In this document: positions 8,755-18,421 of the stretch, one piece after another | Layout of the letters: each line of letters opens with the position of its first letter | Numbering within the stretch: the first letter of the stretch is position 1 | Assembly: GCF_001975725.1 (NCBI RefSeq) | Contig: NZ_CP019434.1 | Span: 372,001-436,000, forward strand | Direction of reading: 5' to 3' | DNA: 64,000 nucleotides | DNA from: Acidihalobacter ferrooxydans | GTDB taxonomy: Bacteria > Pseudomonadota > Gammaproteobacteria > DSM-5130 > Acidihalobacteraceae | Program-made: the position numbers and the translations under genes | The notes under the pieces: model-generated | The model's input: only the letters and a program-made list of their open reading frames with translations | Database searches by the model: none | Told to the model about the DNA's origin: nothing

Positions 8755-9627
8755 TCAGGCGCTGGTCGGGTTCGGGGAATCGCAGCGGATGACTTCGACG
8801 GCGACTTCCGGCGCGGCGCTGCCGCCACCATAGATGATGCCCTTGAGTGGCGGGCAATCGGTGTAACGGCGGCCAATGGCGAGCACGATGTGGCCGTCGC
8901 CGGCGATCACGGCATTGGTGGGGTCGAAGCCGAGCCAGTGGCCAGCGGCATTGCGCACTGCGGCCCAGGCGTGCGAGGCGCCGATGGCGGACTGGCCACC
9001 GACGACCGGTTCGACGTAACCGCTGACGTAACGCGCCGGCAGGCCGAGTGCGCGCAGGCAGCCCGTGGCGACGCCGGCGAAGTCCTGACAGACACCGCGG
9101 CGGGTGTCGAGCACGGTTTTCAGCGGCGTGGTCACATCGGTGGCGCCGGTCACGTAGTCGAAGTCGGCGTGAATGCGGCTGTTGAGATCGAGCACGGCTT
9201 CGCCCAGTGGGCGGCCGGGCGGAAAACTGGGGCGCGCGTAGTCGAGCAGGCGGGTGAGCAGTTCGGGGGGGTGCTCGTTGAGCGTGAATTCGTAGCCTTC
9301 GGCATCGCGGGGGCCGGGCAGCGCCTGTTCCCAGGGGGCTTGATTGGCGGTCTGCTGGCGCCAGTCCCCGGCGGTGCAACTGACCGTGAAACGGCTGGTA
9401 AGCGCGAATTGCGTGTGTGCGCCGAGGTGCTCGATGAAGCAGTAGGCGTTGGCGTAGGTGTCGGTGTGCCAGCGCAGGGTGTCGGGCGGCGGGTCGCAGT
9501 GCAGGGCGTATTCGCGCACGGTCTGCGCCGGGGTCTCGCGGGGTTTGAGCCAGGCGAGGTGCAGCGCCCGTTGAGCCGGGGTGGGGTAGAGGTAGCCGGT
9601 GCGGTGGCTGATCTGCCAGTCGGTCAT
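8755..9627 (-). CDS. transglutaminase-like cysteine peptidase family protein
   Basis: A 290-aa protein with a bacterial transglutaminase N-terminal beta domain (about residues 5-80) followed by a transglutaminase core. The catalytic triad is visible as Cys in RRGVCQDFA, His in IGASHAWAAV and Asp in GFDPTNA. It starts by a one-base TGATG overlap with the ATP-grasp/alpha-E gene upstream, so it is the third gene of an operon that begins at 15439. Proteins of this neighbourhood are predicted to act with ATP-grasp ligases on peptide-like substrates, as hydrolase or transferase, but the substrate is unknown. Confidence 0.9.
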   Translation of the reverse strand: MTDWQISHRTGYLYPTPAQRALHLAWLKPRETPAQTVREYALHCDPPPDTLRWHTDTYANAYCFIEHLGAHTQFALTSRFTVSCTAGDWRQQTANQAPWEQALPGPRDAEGYEFTLNEHPPELLTRLLDYARPSFPPGRPLGEAVLDLNSRIHADFDYVTGATDVTTPLKTVLDTRRGVCQDFAGVATGCLRALGLPARYVSGYVEPVVGGQSAIGASHAWAAVRNAAGHWLGFDPTNAVIAGDGHIVLAIGRRYTDCPPLKGIIYGGGSAAPEVAVEVIRCDSPNPTSA

Positions 9628-12083
9628 CAGAGCGTCCGATGCGTGCGCAATTGTGGGTTGAGCGGGAAGTAATGTGCGCTTAATGCGTCGGACAGCGTGT
9701 GCAGTTCGCCGCGCAGCGTGCGGATCAGTTCGCCGGCGGCGGTGGTGCTGGCGATGCGTTGCACGGCGAGCGGCGCGGCGATTGCGCGTACCTGGTCGGC
9801 CCAGTCGGTGCGGGTGGCGATGGGCAGGCCGGGCAGACTCCTGGCGCTGCGCTCCAGGGCGTCGAGCTGGTAGTTGAGCGAGCGAGCGAAGTCCGGTTCA
9901 CGCAGCAGCAGGTCGAGGACGCTGGCCGCCTCCGGGGGCCAGCCGTGGCTTCGGCGGTAGACATCGCCGCCGCCGGAGGCGGCGAGCACGGCTTCGGCCG
10001 AGGCGTCCGCCAGCAGCGGGTCGGCTGTGCTCAGGAACAGGCCGTTGAGCGTGGCGATGAGACTGAGCGTACGCTCCAGGTGCAGGCCGCAGGCGAAGAA
10101 AGCGCCGCCGTCGTGTGGCATCAGGGCTTCGCCGAGCACGCCTTCCAGCGCCCATAGGACGGTCAGGCGAGGCTCGAGTTCTGCCAGTGCCTGTTCGCTC
10201 TCCTCTGGCACCGGGCCGGGATTGAATCGGCGGCTGAGAATGAGCGCGTCGCCGGGCAGGCGATCGCGGATCGCGCCGAGGCTGCCGTCAAGGCCGCGCC
10301 AGTGGCCGGCGAGGCCGACCGGCGCGCTGGCGTTGCCGGCAAGGAGGCCGAGCAAGGCGGTGTGCGGGTGTTGATTGAGGTTGACCGGCATGCCGGCCAG
10401 GGCGCCGAGAGTGAGGAGCAGGCGGTTGCGCAGAGCGGGCGTCTGGTCGCTGTCGACGCGCCAGCTCCAGGCGCGTACGGCACGTGCCAGCGCTTCGGCC
10501 CGGGCGAGGTAACGGCCGATCCAGTACAGGTTGTCGGCAGTGTGCGGCGGGATGAGGGGCGGGCGGTCGCGCAGACGGGTGCGCAGCGCCGGGGTGAGTT
10601 CGGCATCAGGCGCCGCGGGTACCCAGAGATCCTTGCTGGGGCCGCCCTGGCTGCCGCGCGTGTCGGGGCTGTCAGGGCGGGCCGCGGTGCGCACCAGCGC
10701 GCCGGGCATGACGGTGTAGCCCGTGTCGGCGGCGACGGCGAAGCTGCGCAGGACGGCGGCGCGAGGCGCGAGTCCATTTGGGGTGATCACGGGCGCGGTG
10801 GAGTGTACCGCCGGCGCCTGCGCGGCCCAGGCCTCTGGATGCGCGCGGATGCGTGTGAGCAGGGCTTCGCGCGCGGCGGGGGCGAGGGTGCCGGGGAAAA
10901 TGGCCGGGCCGTGTGCGCGGGCGATGGGGCGCACCAGGAGGTTGTCGATGTTGGCCAGGACGTGGGCGAGTCCGCGCGGCTGGCCGCACCACCAGGTGGC
11001 GACTTGCGGGAGCAGCAGTTCCTCGCCCAGCCAGGCGCGGGCCAGAGCGGGCAGGAAGGGCGTCAGGGCGTGGTTTTCGAGCACGCCGCTGCCGAGCGGG
11101 TTGACCACGTGCAGTTGGCCGCAGCGCACCTGTTCGAGCATGCCGGGCACGCCGAGCAGCGAGTCGGGGCGCAGCTCCAGCGGATCGCACCAGTCGGCGT
11201 CGAGGCGCCGCAGCAGGGCGCGCAACGGTGTCCCGCGCGGCATGCGCAGGCTGCCGCCGGCGCTGTTGAGGTCGTCGCCCAGGACCAGGGGGATGCCGAG
11301 GTGGGCGGCGAGCAGGGCTTGATCGAAGTAGGTTTCGTTGTAGGGGCCGGGGGTGAGCATGGCGAGCGCGTCCGCGCTGCCGGCCAGTTGCGTGAGCAGG
11401 CGTTCGAGCGCGTCGACGAACGCGCCGAGACCGGCGGTGCGCATGTCGCGGTACAGGCGCGGCATGGTCTCTGCCATGACGCGACGGTTTTCCAGTGCGT
11501 AGCCGAGGCCGGAAGGCGCCTGGACGCGGTCGCCGAGCACCCACAGGCGCTCGTCGGGGCCGCGGGCGAGGTCGGCGGTGTAAAGCGGCAGGGCTTGCGG
11601 CGTGGGCAGAGGGGCTCCGACAAGCGCGCGCACGTAGCCGGGGTGCCCGAGCACCACGGCGGGTGGCAGCAGGCCGTCGCGCAGGGCGCGCTGCGGGCCG
11701 TAGAGATCGGCCAGCAGCAGGTTGAGCAGGTGGGCGCGCTGTTCGAGACCGCGCGAAACCTGTTCCCATTGCGGGCGGTCGATGAGCAACGGCACGGTGT
11801 CGAGCGCCCAGGGGTGTTCCGGCCCCTGGGGGTTGCCGTAGATGTGGTAGGTGGCTCCGTCCTCGCGCAGGCGGCGCTCGATTTCGCGTTGGCGGCGGCG
11901 CAGTTCGGGCAGGCCGATATGTTCCAGCCGGGTGCACAGCGATTGCCACTGCGGGCGGGCGTTGCCGTCCGCGCCGAGCATTTCGTCCAGGCCGCTGCGA
12001 CGCCGGCGATAGCCGTCGAGCAGGCCGCGCGTCGATGCGGCAGTGGTTGCGGTGGGTTCAGCCATGAAAGGGGCGGCGTTCAA
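9627..12083 (-). CDS. fused circularly permuted ATP-grasp and alpha-E domain protein
   Basis: An 818-aa fusion. Residues about 90-480 resemble the circularly permuted type-2 ATP-grasp ligase, with ALENRRVMAETMPRLY, LTPGPYNETYFDQALLA and the SKDLWV end motif. From about residue 515 the alpha-E helical domain starts with TADNLYWIGRYLARAEALARA. The same two domains occur as separate adjacent genes at 15864-18321, so the window holds both fused and split versions. ATP-grasp members form acyl-phosphate intermediates for amide bond formation; the helical alpha-E partner is of unknown biochemistry. The ATG overlaps the preceding stop (ATGA), indicating coupling. Confidence 0.9.
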   Translation of the reverse strand: MNAAPFMAEPTATTAASTRGLLDGYRRRRSGLDEMLGADGNARPQWQSLCTRLEHIGLPELRRRQREIERRLREDGATYHIYGNPQGPEHPWALDTVPLLIDRPQWEQVSRGLEQRAHLLNLLLADLYGPQRALRDGLLPPAVVLGHPGYVRALVGAPLPTPQALPLYTADLARGPDERLWVLGDRVQAPSGLGYALENRRVMAETMPRLYRDMRTAGLGAFVDALERLLTQLAGSADALAMLTPGPYNETYFDQALLAAHLGIPLVLGDDLNSAGGSLRMPRGTPLRALLRRLDADWCDPLELRPDSLLGVPGMLEQVRCGQLHVVNPLGSGVLENHALTPFLPALARAWLGEELLLPQVATWWCGQPRGLAHVLANIDNLLVRPIARAHGPAIFPGTLAPAAREALLTRIRAHPEAWAAQAPAVHSTAPVITPNGLAPRAAVLRSFAVAADTGYTVMPGALVRTAARPDSPDTRGSQGGPSKDLWVPAAPDAELTPALRTRLRDRPPLIPPHTADNLYWIGRYLARAEALARAVRAWSWRVDSDQTPALRNRLLLTLGALAGMPVNLNQHPHTALLGLLAGNASAPVGLAGHWRGLDGSLGAIRDRLPGDALILSRRFNPGPVPEESEQALAELEPRLTVLWALEGVLGEALMPHDGGAFFACGLHLERTLSLIATLNGLFLSTADPLLADASAEAVLAASGGGDVYRRSHGWPPEAASVLDLLLREPDFARSLNYQLDALERSARSLPGLPIATRTDWADQVRAIAAPLAVQRIASTTAAGELIRTLRGELHTLSDALSAHYFPLNPQLRTHRTL

Positions 12084-15000
12084 CTCCGGCGCAGATCGAG
12101 GGTGTACGGGTAGTCCTGATTCGGCGCCTCGATCGGCGGCGCCATCGGACCCGGTGGCGTGCCTTCGGGGTGGAAGCCGCCAAGGGCGATGCTGGCCGGT
12201 GGCGGGCGCAGCGGGCCTTGCGTGTGGCCGAGCGCGCTGAAGCGGGTGATGCGCCGGCCTTCGGCTTCGAAGGCGTTGACCGGGAAGACGTCATAGCCGC
12301 GTCCGCCGGGATGGGCGACGTGGTAGGTGCAGCCGCCGATGGAGCGGCCGTTCCAGGTGTCGATGAGGTCGAATACCAGCGGTACGTGCACGCCGATGGT
12401 CGGGTGTAGGGCCGAGGGCGGCTGCCAGGCGCGGTAGCGCACGCCGGCGACGCCTTCGCCTTTGACGCCGGTGGCCTTGAGCGGTACGCGGCGTCCGTTG
12501 CAGACCAGCACGTAGCGGTCGCCGGTCAGGCCGCTGACGCGGACCTGCAGGCGTTCGACGGAGGAGTCGACGTAGCGTGCCGTGCCCTGCGAGGAGGCTT
12601 CCTCGCCGAGCACCGGCCAGGGTTCGAGCGCCATGCGCAGTTCGATGCCGATGTCCTTGAGCTGCACCCTTCCGAGCACGGGGAAACGAAACTCCATGAA
12701 CGGATCGAGCCATTCGAGGGCGAACGGGTAGCCGGCCTCGTTAAGTTCGGCGCAGATTCCGCGCAGGTCTTCGTGGACGTAATGCGGCAACATCCAGCGG
12801 TCGTGCAGTTCGGTCCCCCAGCGCACCAGTTTGCCGCGGTACGGCGTGCGCCAGAAGCGGGCGACCAGGGCGCGGATGAGCAGCATCTGCACCAGGGACA
12901 TGCGTGCGTGCGGCGGCATTTCGAAGCCGCGGAACTCGACCAGGCCGAGGCGGCCGGTGGCTGAATCGGGCGAGTAGAGCTTGTCGATGCAGAACTCGGC
13001 GCGGTGGGTGTTGCCGGTGATGTCGACCAGCAGGTTGCGCAGCAGGCGGTCGACCAGCCAGGGCGCGGGCGTTTCGCCCGGCGGGATGCGCGAGAGGGCG
13101 ATTTCGAGTTCGTAGAGGTATTCGTCGCGGCCTTCGTCGACGCGCGGCGCCTGTGAGGTGGGGCCGATGAACAGGCCGGAGAAGCAGTACGAGAGTGCGG
13201 GATGATGCTGCCAGTAGGTGATCAGCGAGGCGAGCAGGTCGGGGCGGCGCAGGAACGGGCTGTCCTCGGGCGTGGCGCCGCCGAGGGTGACGTGGTTGCC
13301 GCCGCCAGTGCCGGTGTGGCGCCCGTCGAGCATGAATTTCTCGGTGCCGAGGCGGGCCAGGCGCGCTTCGGCGTAGAGCTTGAGCGTGGTGTCGACCAGT
13401 TCGTCCCAGTTCGATGCGGGGTGGATGTTGGCTTCGATGACGCCGGGGTCGGGGGTGACGGCGAAGCTTTTGAGGCGCGGGTCACGGGGCGGGGTGTAGC
13501 CCTCGATGACGACCGGCAGCTTGAGCTCGGCCGCGGTGTTTTCGATCGCCGCGAGCAGTTCTGCGTAGTGTTCGAGGTAGTTCAGCGGCGGCATGAAAAG
13601 ATGTACGCAGCCGCCTCGCGCTTCGATGCACAGGGCGGTGTGCGGCACGTCGACGGTGTCGCGCCCGCCATTCGCATCGGCGCTCGGCGGCGGCGCGGCG
13701 GCGGCGAGCAGCTGCGCATAGCGCGTTTCGACCTCGCCGTGGATGTCCGCCGACAGCGGCGGGCGCGGCTCGAAAGTGCTGCGTTCGGGAGTAATGTCGC
13801 GCTCGCGTTCGCTTTTCCAGGGCAGGCTGTCGAGCGGCAGGCGCAGGCCCATGGGCGAGGTGCCGGGCATCAGGAACATGGCGCCACGGCGAAATTCCCA
13901 GGGGGCGCTGCGCCAGGTGTCGCGCCGGGTATCCCAGCTCAGCGGCAGAGCGTAGCCGACCGGTTCGTTCAGGCCGCGCGACAGGGCGAGGGCGAGATCG
14001 GTGCGCCGTTCCGGATGTTTGATGTCGTCGCTCAGCCAGTCGACGTTGGGTGGTTGGCTGGCTTCGCGCCAGAGATGGTAGAGCGGGTCCTCGTAGCCGG
14101 TCACCAGCGCTTTTCTGCCGCCAAGTCCGAGGCGTGCGGCAAGGCCGGCGCCGAAGGCCTGAGCGTCGGCGGCGGTGTGGCCGTAGTCGCGGCCGTCGGC
14201 GGCGAGCAGTTGCGGATTGCGCCACAGGGCGACGCCGTCGGTGCGCCAATAGCAGCCCAGCGCCCAGCGCGGCAGCGGTTCGCCGGGGTACCACTTGCCC
14301 TGGCCGTAGTGCAGCAGCGGCGCTGTCGCGAACGTTCTGGCCATGCGTTGGAAGAGGTCGCCGGCGAGCTTGCGCTTGTGTGCGCCGAGCGCCGCGGTGT
14401 TCCACTGCGCGCCTTCCATGTCGTCGACCGAGACGAAGGTCGGCTCGCCGCCCATGGTCAGGCGCACGTCGCCGGCCTGCAGGTCGGCGTCGACCTTGCG
14501 CCCGAGGGCAAGGATGTCGGCCCAGGCGGCATCGTCGTAGGGTTTGGTGACGCGCGGGTCTTCGTGAAAGCGCGTGACTTCGTTGAAAAACTCGAATTCG
14601 ACCTCACACGGATCGGTGGCGCCGCTGATTGGCGCGGCGCTGGACGGTTTGGGCGTGCAGGCCAGCGGGATGTGGCCCTCGCCGGCAAACAGGCCGGAGG
14701 TCGGGTCGAGACCGACCCAGCCCGCGCCGGGCAGGTAGACCTCGGCCCAGGCGTGCAGGTCGGTGAAGTCGTGGGTGGTGCCTTCGGGGCCTTCGAGCGG
14801 CTTTTCGTCGGCGACCAGCTGCACCAGATAACCGGAGACGAAGCGCGCGGCCAGCCCCAGATGGCGCAGGATCTGTACCAGCAGCCAGGCGCTGTCGCGG
14901 CAGGAGCCGAGTGCGAGTTTGAGCGTTTCTTCGCAGGTCTGGATACCCGGTTCCATGCGCACGACGTAGCCGATGTCCTGCTGCAGGCGCTGATTGATCG

Positions 15001-15439
15001 CGACCAGGAAGTTGACCGTGGCGGTCTTTTTGCGATCCACCCTGGAGAGCCATTCCATCAGCCGCGGACCGCGTTCGCTGATCTCGAAATACGGCCGCAG
15101 CTCGGTGGCCAGTTCGGGGTCGTAGGCGAACGGATACTGCTCGGCGTCGGGTTCGCGGAAGAAGTCGAACGGATTGATCGACACCATGTCGGCGAGCACT
15201 TCGACGTCCACCAGCAGTTCGCGCGCCGGCTCCGGGAAGGTGAGGCGCGCGAGGTAATTGCCGAAGGGGTCCTGCTGCCAGTTGATGTAGTGTTCCTCCG
15301 GCCTGATTTTCAGGGAGTAGGACTCGATGGGCGTACGCGCGTGGGGCGCCGGTCGCAGGCGGATAATATGCGGTGCCAGTTCGACCTTGCGGTCGAAGCG
15401 GTAATGCGTGGTGTGGCGGATCGCTACGCGGATGGCCAT
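12080..15439 (-). CDS. large transglutaminase-like protein with DUF2126 domain
   Basis: A 1119-aa protein, first gene of the minus-strand operon. The N-terminal 290 residues are a transglutaminase-like unit (IRHTTHYRFDRKVELAPHIIRLRP start; Cys in LGSCRDSAWLLVQIL; His in FTDLHAWAEVYLPG; Asp in VGLDPTSG). The remaining 800 residues match the DUF2126 region typical of these proteins, including LTMGGEPTFVSVDDMEG and the HTGTGGGNHVTLGG stretch, which resembles a glutamine-synthetase-like nucleotide site. Size is normal for the family. It is divergent from the second ATP-grasp/alpha-E pair at 15864, across about 420 bases. Confidence 0.93.
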   Translation of the reverse strand: MAIRVAIRHTTHYRFDRKVELAPHIIRLRPAPHARTPIESYSLKIRPEEHYINWQQDPFGNYLARLTFPEPARELLVDVEVLADMVSINPFDFFREPDAEQYPFAYDPELATELRPYFEISERGPRLMEWLSRVDRKKTATVNFLVAINQRLQQDIGYVVRMEPGIQTCEETLKLALGSCRDSAWLLVQILRHLGLAARFVSGYLVQLVADEKPLEGPEGTTHDFTDLHAWAEVYLPGAGWVGLDPTSGLFAGEGHIPLACTPKPSSAAPISGATDPCEVEFEFFNEVTRFHEDPRVTKPYDDAAWADILALGRKVDADLQAGDVRLTMGGEPTFVSVDDMEGAQWNTAALGAHKRKLAGDLFQRMARTFATAPLLHYGQGKWYPGEPLPRWALGCYWRTDGVALWRNPQLLAADGRDYGHTAADAQAFGAGLAARLGLGGRKALVTGYEDPLYHLWREASQPPNVDWLSDDIKHPERRTDLALALSRGLNEPVGYALPLSWDTRRDTWRSAPWEFRRGAMFLMPGTSPMGLRLPLDSLPWKSERERDITPERSTFEPRPPLSADIHGEVETRYAQLLAAAAPPPSADANGGRDTVDVPHTALCIEARGGCVHLFMPPLNYLEHYAELLAAIENTAAELKLPVVIEGYTPPRDPRLKSFAVTPDPGVIEANIHPASNWDELVDTTLKLYAEARLARLGTEKFMLDGRHTGTGGGNHVTLGGATPEDSPFLRRPDLLASLITYWQHHPALSYCFSGLFIGPTSQAPRVDEGRDEYLYELEIALSRIPPGETPAPWLVDRLLRNLLVDITGNTHRAEFCIDKLYSPDSATGRLGLVEFRGFEMPPHARMSLVQMLLIRALVARFWRTPYRGKLVRWGTELHDRWMLPHYVHEDLRGICAELNEAGYPFALEWLDPFMEFRFPVLGRVQLKDIGIELRMALEPWPVLGEEASSQGTARYVDSSVERLQVRVSGLTGDRYVLVCNGRRVPLKATGVKGEGVAGVRYRAWQPPSALHPTIGVHVPLVFDLIDTWNGRSIGGCTYHVAHPGGRGYDVFPVNAFEAEGRRITRFSALGHTQGPLRPPPASIALGGFHPEGTPPGPMAPPIEAPNQDYPYTLDLRRS

Positions 15440-15863
15440 GGGGGTACGTCCTCTTCACAGGGTGATGGCAATCGTACTATCGATTGCGGTCGATCATGCG
15501 AATTTGCCCGAACCGGGCGTAATAACGCTATAGTTTCCCGCAAAAGCCATGCCTGACGCGCAAGGTCGCTCCGATCGCCTGGCAGCGCACATGATTGGTG
15601 CAATTAAAGCCTTTGAGGATGTGATTTGCACCTGCGTGGCGCAGTGGGAGGTGGAGTGCATAGTGTCTGCGGTGGCACGGAGTGTGCTCGCATAGTATGC
15701 ACCCTTTGTGTCAGGGTGTTTGTCACAATCACGGGCGCCTCGAAAAACCGTCACGAACCTGCTCGGGTGCAAAGAGCCGCGCACGAGCACACGGCGCCGC
15801 AATCGGGCAACGCATCCGGTTTTTCGAGCTGCCCGCACCATTTTGTTGAGGAGTGACCAGGGT
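15440..15863. other. divergent intergenic region between the two amidoligase blocks
   Basis: About 420 bases between two divergent operons of the same predicted system. It must hold both promoters. A GAGGAG ribosome site precedes the plus-strand gene. I see no obvious long inverted repeat or coding sequence. Confidence 0.5.
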
Positions 15864-17318
15864 ATGACCATCGATTGGGCGGCTTACGATGACGAAGGGT
15901 GTTACGACGAATTGGTCGGGCCGGGCGGTCAACCCAGGCCGCCGGCAGAGCCACTGTGCCGCTATCTGGGCGGTCTGGAAGAGACCGAACTGACGCGCCA
16001 CCGCGATGCCGCCGAACTGGCGATCCGCACCATGGGCATCACCTTCACGGTGTACTCCGAAGAAGAGGGCTCGATCGATCGCGCGTGGCCGTTCGACATC
16101 GTCCCGCGCATCATTCCGGCGCAGGAATGGCAGCACGTCGAGGCCGGTCTGAAGCAGCGCGTCAAGGCGCTGAATATGTTTATCGACGATATCTACCATC
16201 GCCAGCGCATCCTCAAGGACAAGATCGTTCCGCGCGAGCTGATTCTGGAGTCGCGCGATTTTCGTCCGCAGTGCGTCGGTGCCAAGCCGCCGCTGGGCAT
16301 CTGGGCGCATATCTGCGGCACCGATCTGGTGCGCGACAAGGACGGCACGGTGTACGTGCTCGAAGACAACCTGCGGGTGCCCTCCGGCGTGTCATATATG
16401 CTGGAAAACCGCCAGATCATGAAGCGCGTATTCCCCGAGCTGTTCGCGGAGTCGGTGATTCAGCCGGTGGACGACTATCCCGTGCAGCTTTACGAAACCC
16501 TGGCCGCGCTGTCGCGGCGACGCACCCGGCGCCCGGAGGTGGTCGTGCTGACGCCCGGCATCTTCAACTCTGCCTATTTCGAGCACGCCTATCTGGCGCA
16601 GCAGATGGGCGCCGAGCTGGTCGAAGGGGCGGATCTGGTGGTCGGCGAGGACGACTGCGTCTACATGCGCACCATCGACGGGCTGGCGCAGGTCGACGTG
16701 ATCTACCGTCGCATCGACGACACCTTCCTCGACCCCGAAGCCTTCAACCCGGAATCCGCGCTCGGCGTGCCCGGCCTGATGCGCGCCTGGCGCAAGGGCA
16801 AGGTGGGGTTGGCGAATGCGCCGGGTTCCGGCGTGGCGGACGACAAGGTGGTCTATACCTACGTGCCGGAAATAATCCGTTATTACCTCGACGAAGAACC
16901 GATTCTGCCCAACGTGCCGTCCTATCTGTGCGTGAACAAGACTGACCGCGATTACGTGCTCGCCAATCTCGACAAGCTGGTGGTCAAGCCGGCCAACGAG
17001 TCCGGCGGTTACGGCATGCTCATCGGCCCGGCTGCCAGTGCCAAGGAACGCGAAGCTTTCGCCGAACTCATCAAGAAAAATCCACGCAACTACATGGCCC
17101 AGCCGATGCTCAACCTGTCCACCGCCCCGTGCGTGATCGATCGCCATCTTGAGCCGCGCCATCTTGATCTGCGCCCGTTTATCCTGTCCGGACGGAGCAC
17201 GTATGTGACCACCGGCGGCCTGACCCGTGTGGCCATGCGCAAGGGCTCCATGGTGGTCAATTCCTCCCAGGGCGGAGGCAGCAAAGACACCTGGATCGTC
17301 GACATGGAGGGCCACTGA
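15864..17318 (+). CDS. circularly permuted type-2 ATP-grasp protein
   Basis: A 484-aa predicted ATP-dependent amidoligase. Landmarks are GSIDRAWPFDIVPRII near the start, LEDNLRVPSGVSYMLENR, VVLTPGIFNSAYFEHAYLA, the SALGVPGLMRAWRKG segment, and the C-terminal ESGGYGMLIGP and SQGGGSKDTWIVD nucleotide-binding regions. The ATG at 15864 is preferred to an in-frame upstream ATG because GAGGAG precedes it and homologues begin with a short acidic N-terminus. The alpha-E gene follows after one base, so they form a tight pair. It is a clear paralogue of the ATP-grasp half of the 9627-12083 fusion, and keeps more of the conserved acidic residues. Confidence 0.93.
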   Translation: MTIDWAAYDDEGCYDELVGPGGQPRPPAEPLCRYLGGLEETELTRHRDAAELAIRTMGITFTVYSEEEGSIDRAWPFDIVPRIIPAQEWQHVEAGLKQRVKALNMFIDDIYHRQRILKDKIVPRELILESRDFRPQCVGAKPPLGIWAHICGTDLVRDKDGTVYVLEDNLRVPSGVSYMLENRQIMKRVFPELFAESVIQPVDDYPVQLYETLAALSRRRTRRPEVVVLTPGIFNSAYFEHAYLAQQMGAELVEGADLVVGEDDCVYMRTIDGLAQVDVIYRRIDDTFLDPEAFNPESALGVPGLMRAWRKGKVGLANAPGSGVADDKVVYTYVPEIIRYYLDEEPILPNVPSYLCVNKTDRDYVLANLDKLVVKPANESGGYGMLIGPAASAKEREAFAELIKKNPRNYMAQPMLNLSTAPCVIDRHLEPRHLDLRPFILSGRSTYVTTGGLTRVAMRKGSMVVNSSQGGGSKDTWIVDMEGH

Positions 17319-17319
17319 G

Positions 17320-18321
17320 ATGCTGTCGCGCGTCGCCGAACGAATTTACTGGATGGCCCGCTATGCCGAGCGCGCCGAGAACATCGCCCGCCTGATCAAC
17401 GTCAACACGTTGATGCTGCTCGACTTGCCGCGCGGCGTTACGCTGAGCTGGGACGCGCTGATCGCGATGACCGGGGCCAGCGAAGACTTCGCCGGGCACT
17501 ACAACGAAGCGAACGAGCGCAACGTGGTCAAGTTTCTGGTCGCCGATACGCGCAACCCTGGCTCGCTGCTCAGTTCGCTGGGCAGCGCCCGCGAGAACGC
17601 CCGCACCATTCGCGACATCATTCCGCGTGAAGCCTGGGAAAGCATCAACGAGCTGTATCAGCGCGCGACGACCGAGCTGCCGGTATCGCTGGCTCGCGGC
17701 AAGCGCTACGAGGCGCTGCTTGCGGCAGTCGAAGCGCTCCAGCAAATGAACGGGATTCTGTCCGGCGGCATGCTGCACGACGCTGGCTACGAGTTTTTGC
17801 GTCTCGGACGCAACCTCGAACGTGCCGACATGATCACGCGCAGCATCGACGTGCGCACCGCGGACGTGCTGCCGCCTGAAATGGCCGGACTCGCCGCGCT
17901 GCGCAGTCTGCGCTGGATGAGTCTGCTGCGTTCCCTGTCCGCATACCAGGCCTATCGCCAGCAGGTGCAGGGCGCGGTGAAGCGCGAAGACGTGCTGGAT
18001 TTTCTGTTCAAGAACGCCGAATTCCCGCGCGCCGTGCGCCACTGCGTGGGCGAGGTGTCCGCCGCCATCAGTCGTTTGCCGCGGGCCGAAGAAGCACTGA
18101 CCGTGTGCGCCGCGCTGGACAAACAAATCGCGCGTGCGCGGGTCTGCGGCTATGACGACCCGGGCGTACACCGCTTTGTCGACCGCGTACAAAAAGGGCT
18201 GGGCGACGTGCACGCAGTCGTCGGCGAGACCTGGTTCCTCCATACCCAGCCGACCCGCAAGAAGCGCCGTCGCGCTGCCCGCCCGCGAAGCAAGGCAGAG
18301 TCGCCGGGCGAGCGTGGTTGA
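17320..18321 (+). CDS. alpha-E domain protein
   Basis: A 333-aa all-helical alpha-E domain protein. The diagnostic start MLSRVAERIYWMARYAERAE is present, with further conserved helices (IIPREAWESINELY, GYEFLRLGRNLERADMITR). Alpha-E proteins almost always neighbour the circularly permuted ATP-grasp and transglutaminase genes and probably work with them; their chemistry is not established. The ATG at 17320 follows the ATP-grasp stop by one base. The basic C-terminal tail (KKRRRAARPRSK) is unusual and may bind nucleic acid or acidic polymer, or may simply be disordered. Confidence 0.92.
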   Translation: MLSRVAERIYWMARYAERAENIARLINVNTLMLLDLPRGVTLSWDALIAMTGASEDFAGHYNEANERNVVKFLVADTRNPGSLLSSLGSARENARTIRDIIPREAWESINELYQRATTELPVSLARGKRYEALLAAVEALQQMNGILSGGMLHDAGYEFLRLGRNLERADMITRSIDVRTADVLPPEMAGLAALRSLRWMSLLRSLSAYQAYRQQVQGAVKREDVLDFLFKNAEFPRAVRHCVGEVSAAISRLPRAEEALTVCAALDKQIARARVCGYDDPGVHRFVDRVQKGLGDVHAVVGETWFLHTQPTRKKRRRAARPRSKAESPGERG

Positions 18322-18357
18322 TCGGCGGTGGTTGAGCAGCGGTGGCTGAGCGGCGGC

Positions 18358-18385
18358 TTGCGCTCGGCCCGCGATACGCTATACG
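18358..18385 (+). promoter_or_regulatory. candidate promoter of the ilv leader
   Basis: TTGCGC (18358-18363) and TATACG (18380-18385) are spaced by 16 bases, about 37 bases before the leader-peptide ATG. It is the best sigma-70-like candidate upstream of the attenuator, but the -35 match is weak. Confidence 0.35.
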
Positions 18386-18421
18386 ATCAACCCATGAGTC
18401 GTTCAGGAAACGCATAAACGC

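Noticed and set aside
10302-12113. 603-codon plus-strand open frame opposite the ATP-grasp/alpha-E fusion
   Set aside because: Composition dominated by Gly, Ala, Arg and Gln with no domain; explained by the minus-strand gene.
13202-15556. 784-codon plus-strand open frame opposite the transglutaminase-DUF2126 gene
   Set aside because: Antisense shadow in high-GC DNA; the minus strand has full-length family homology and catalytic motifs.
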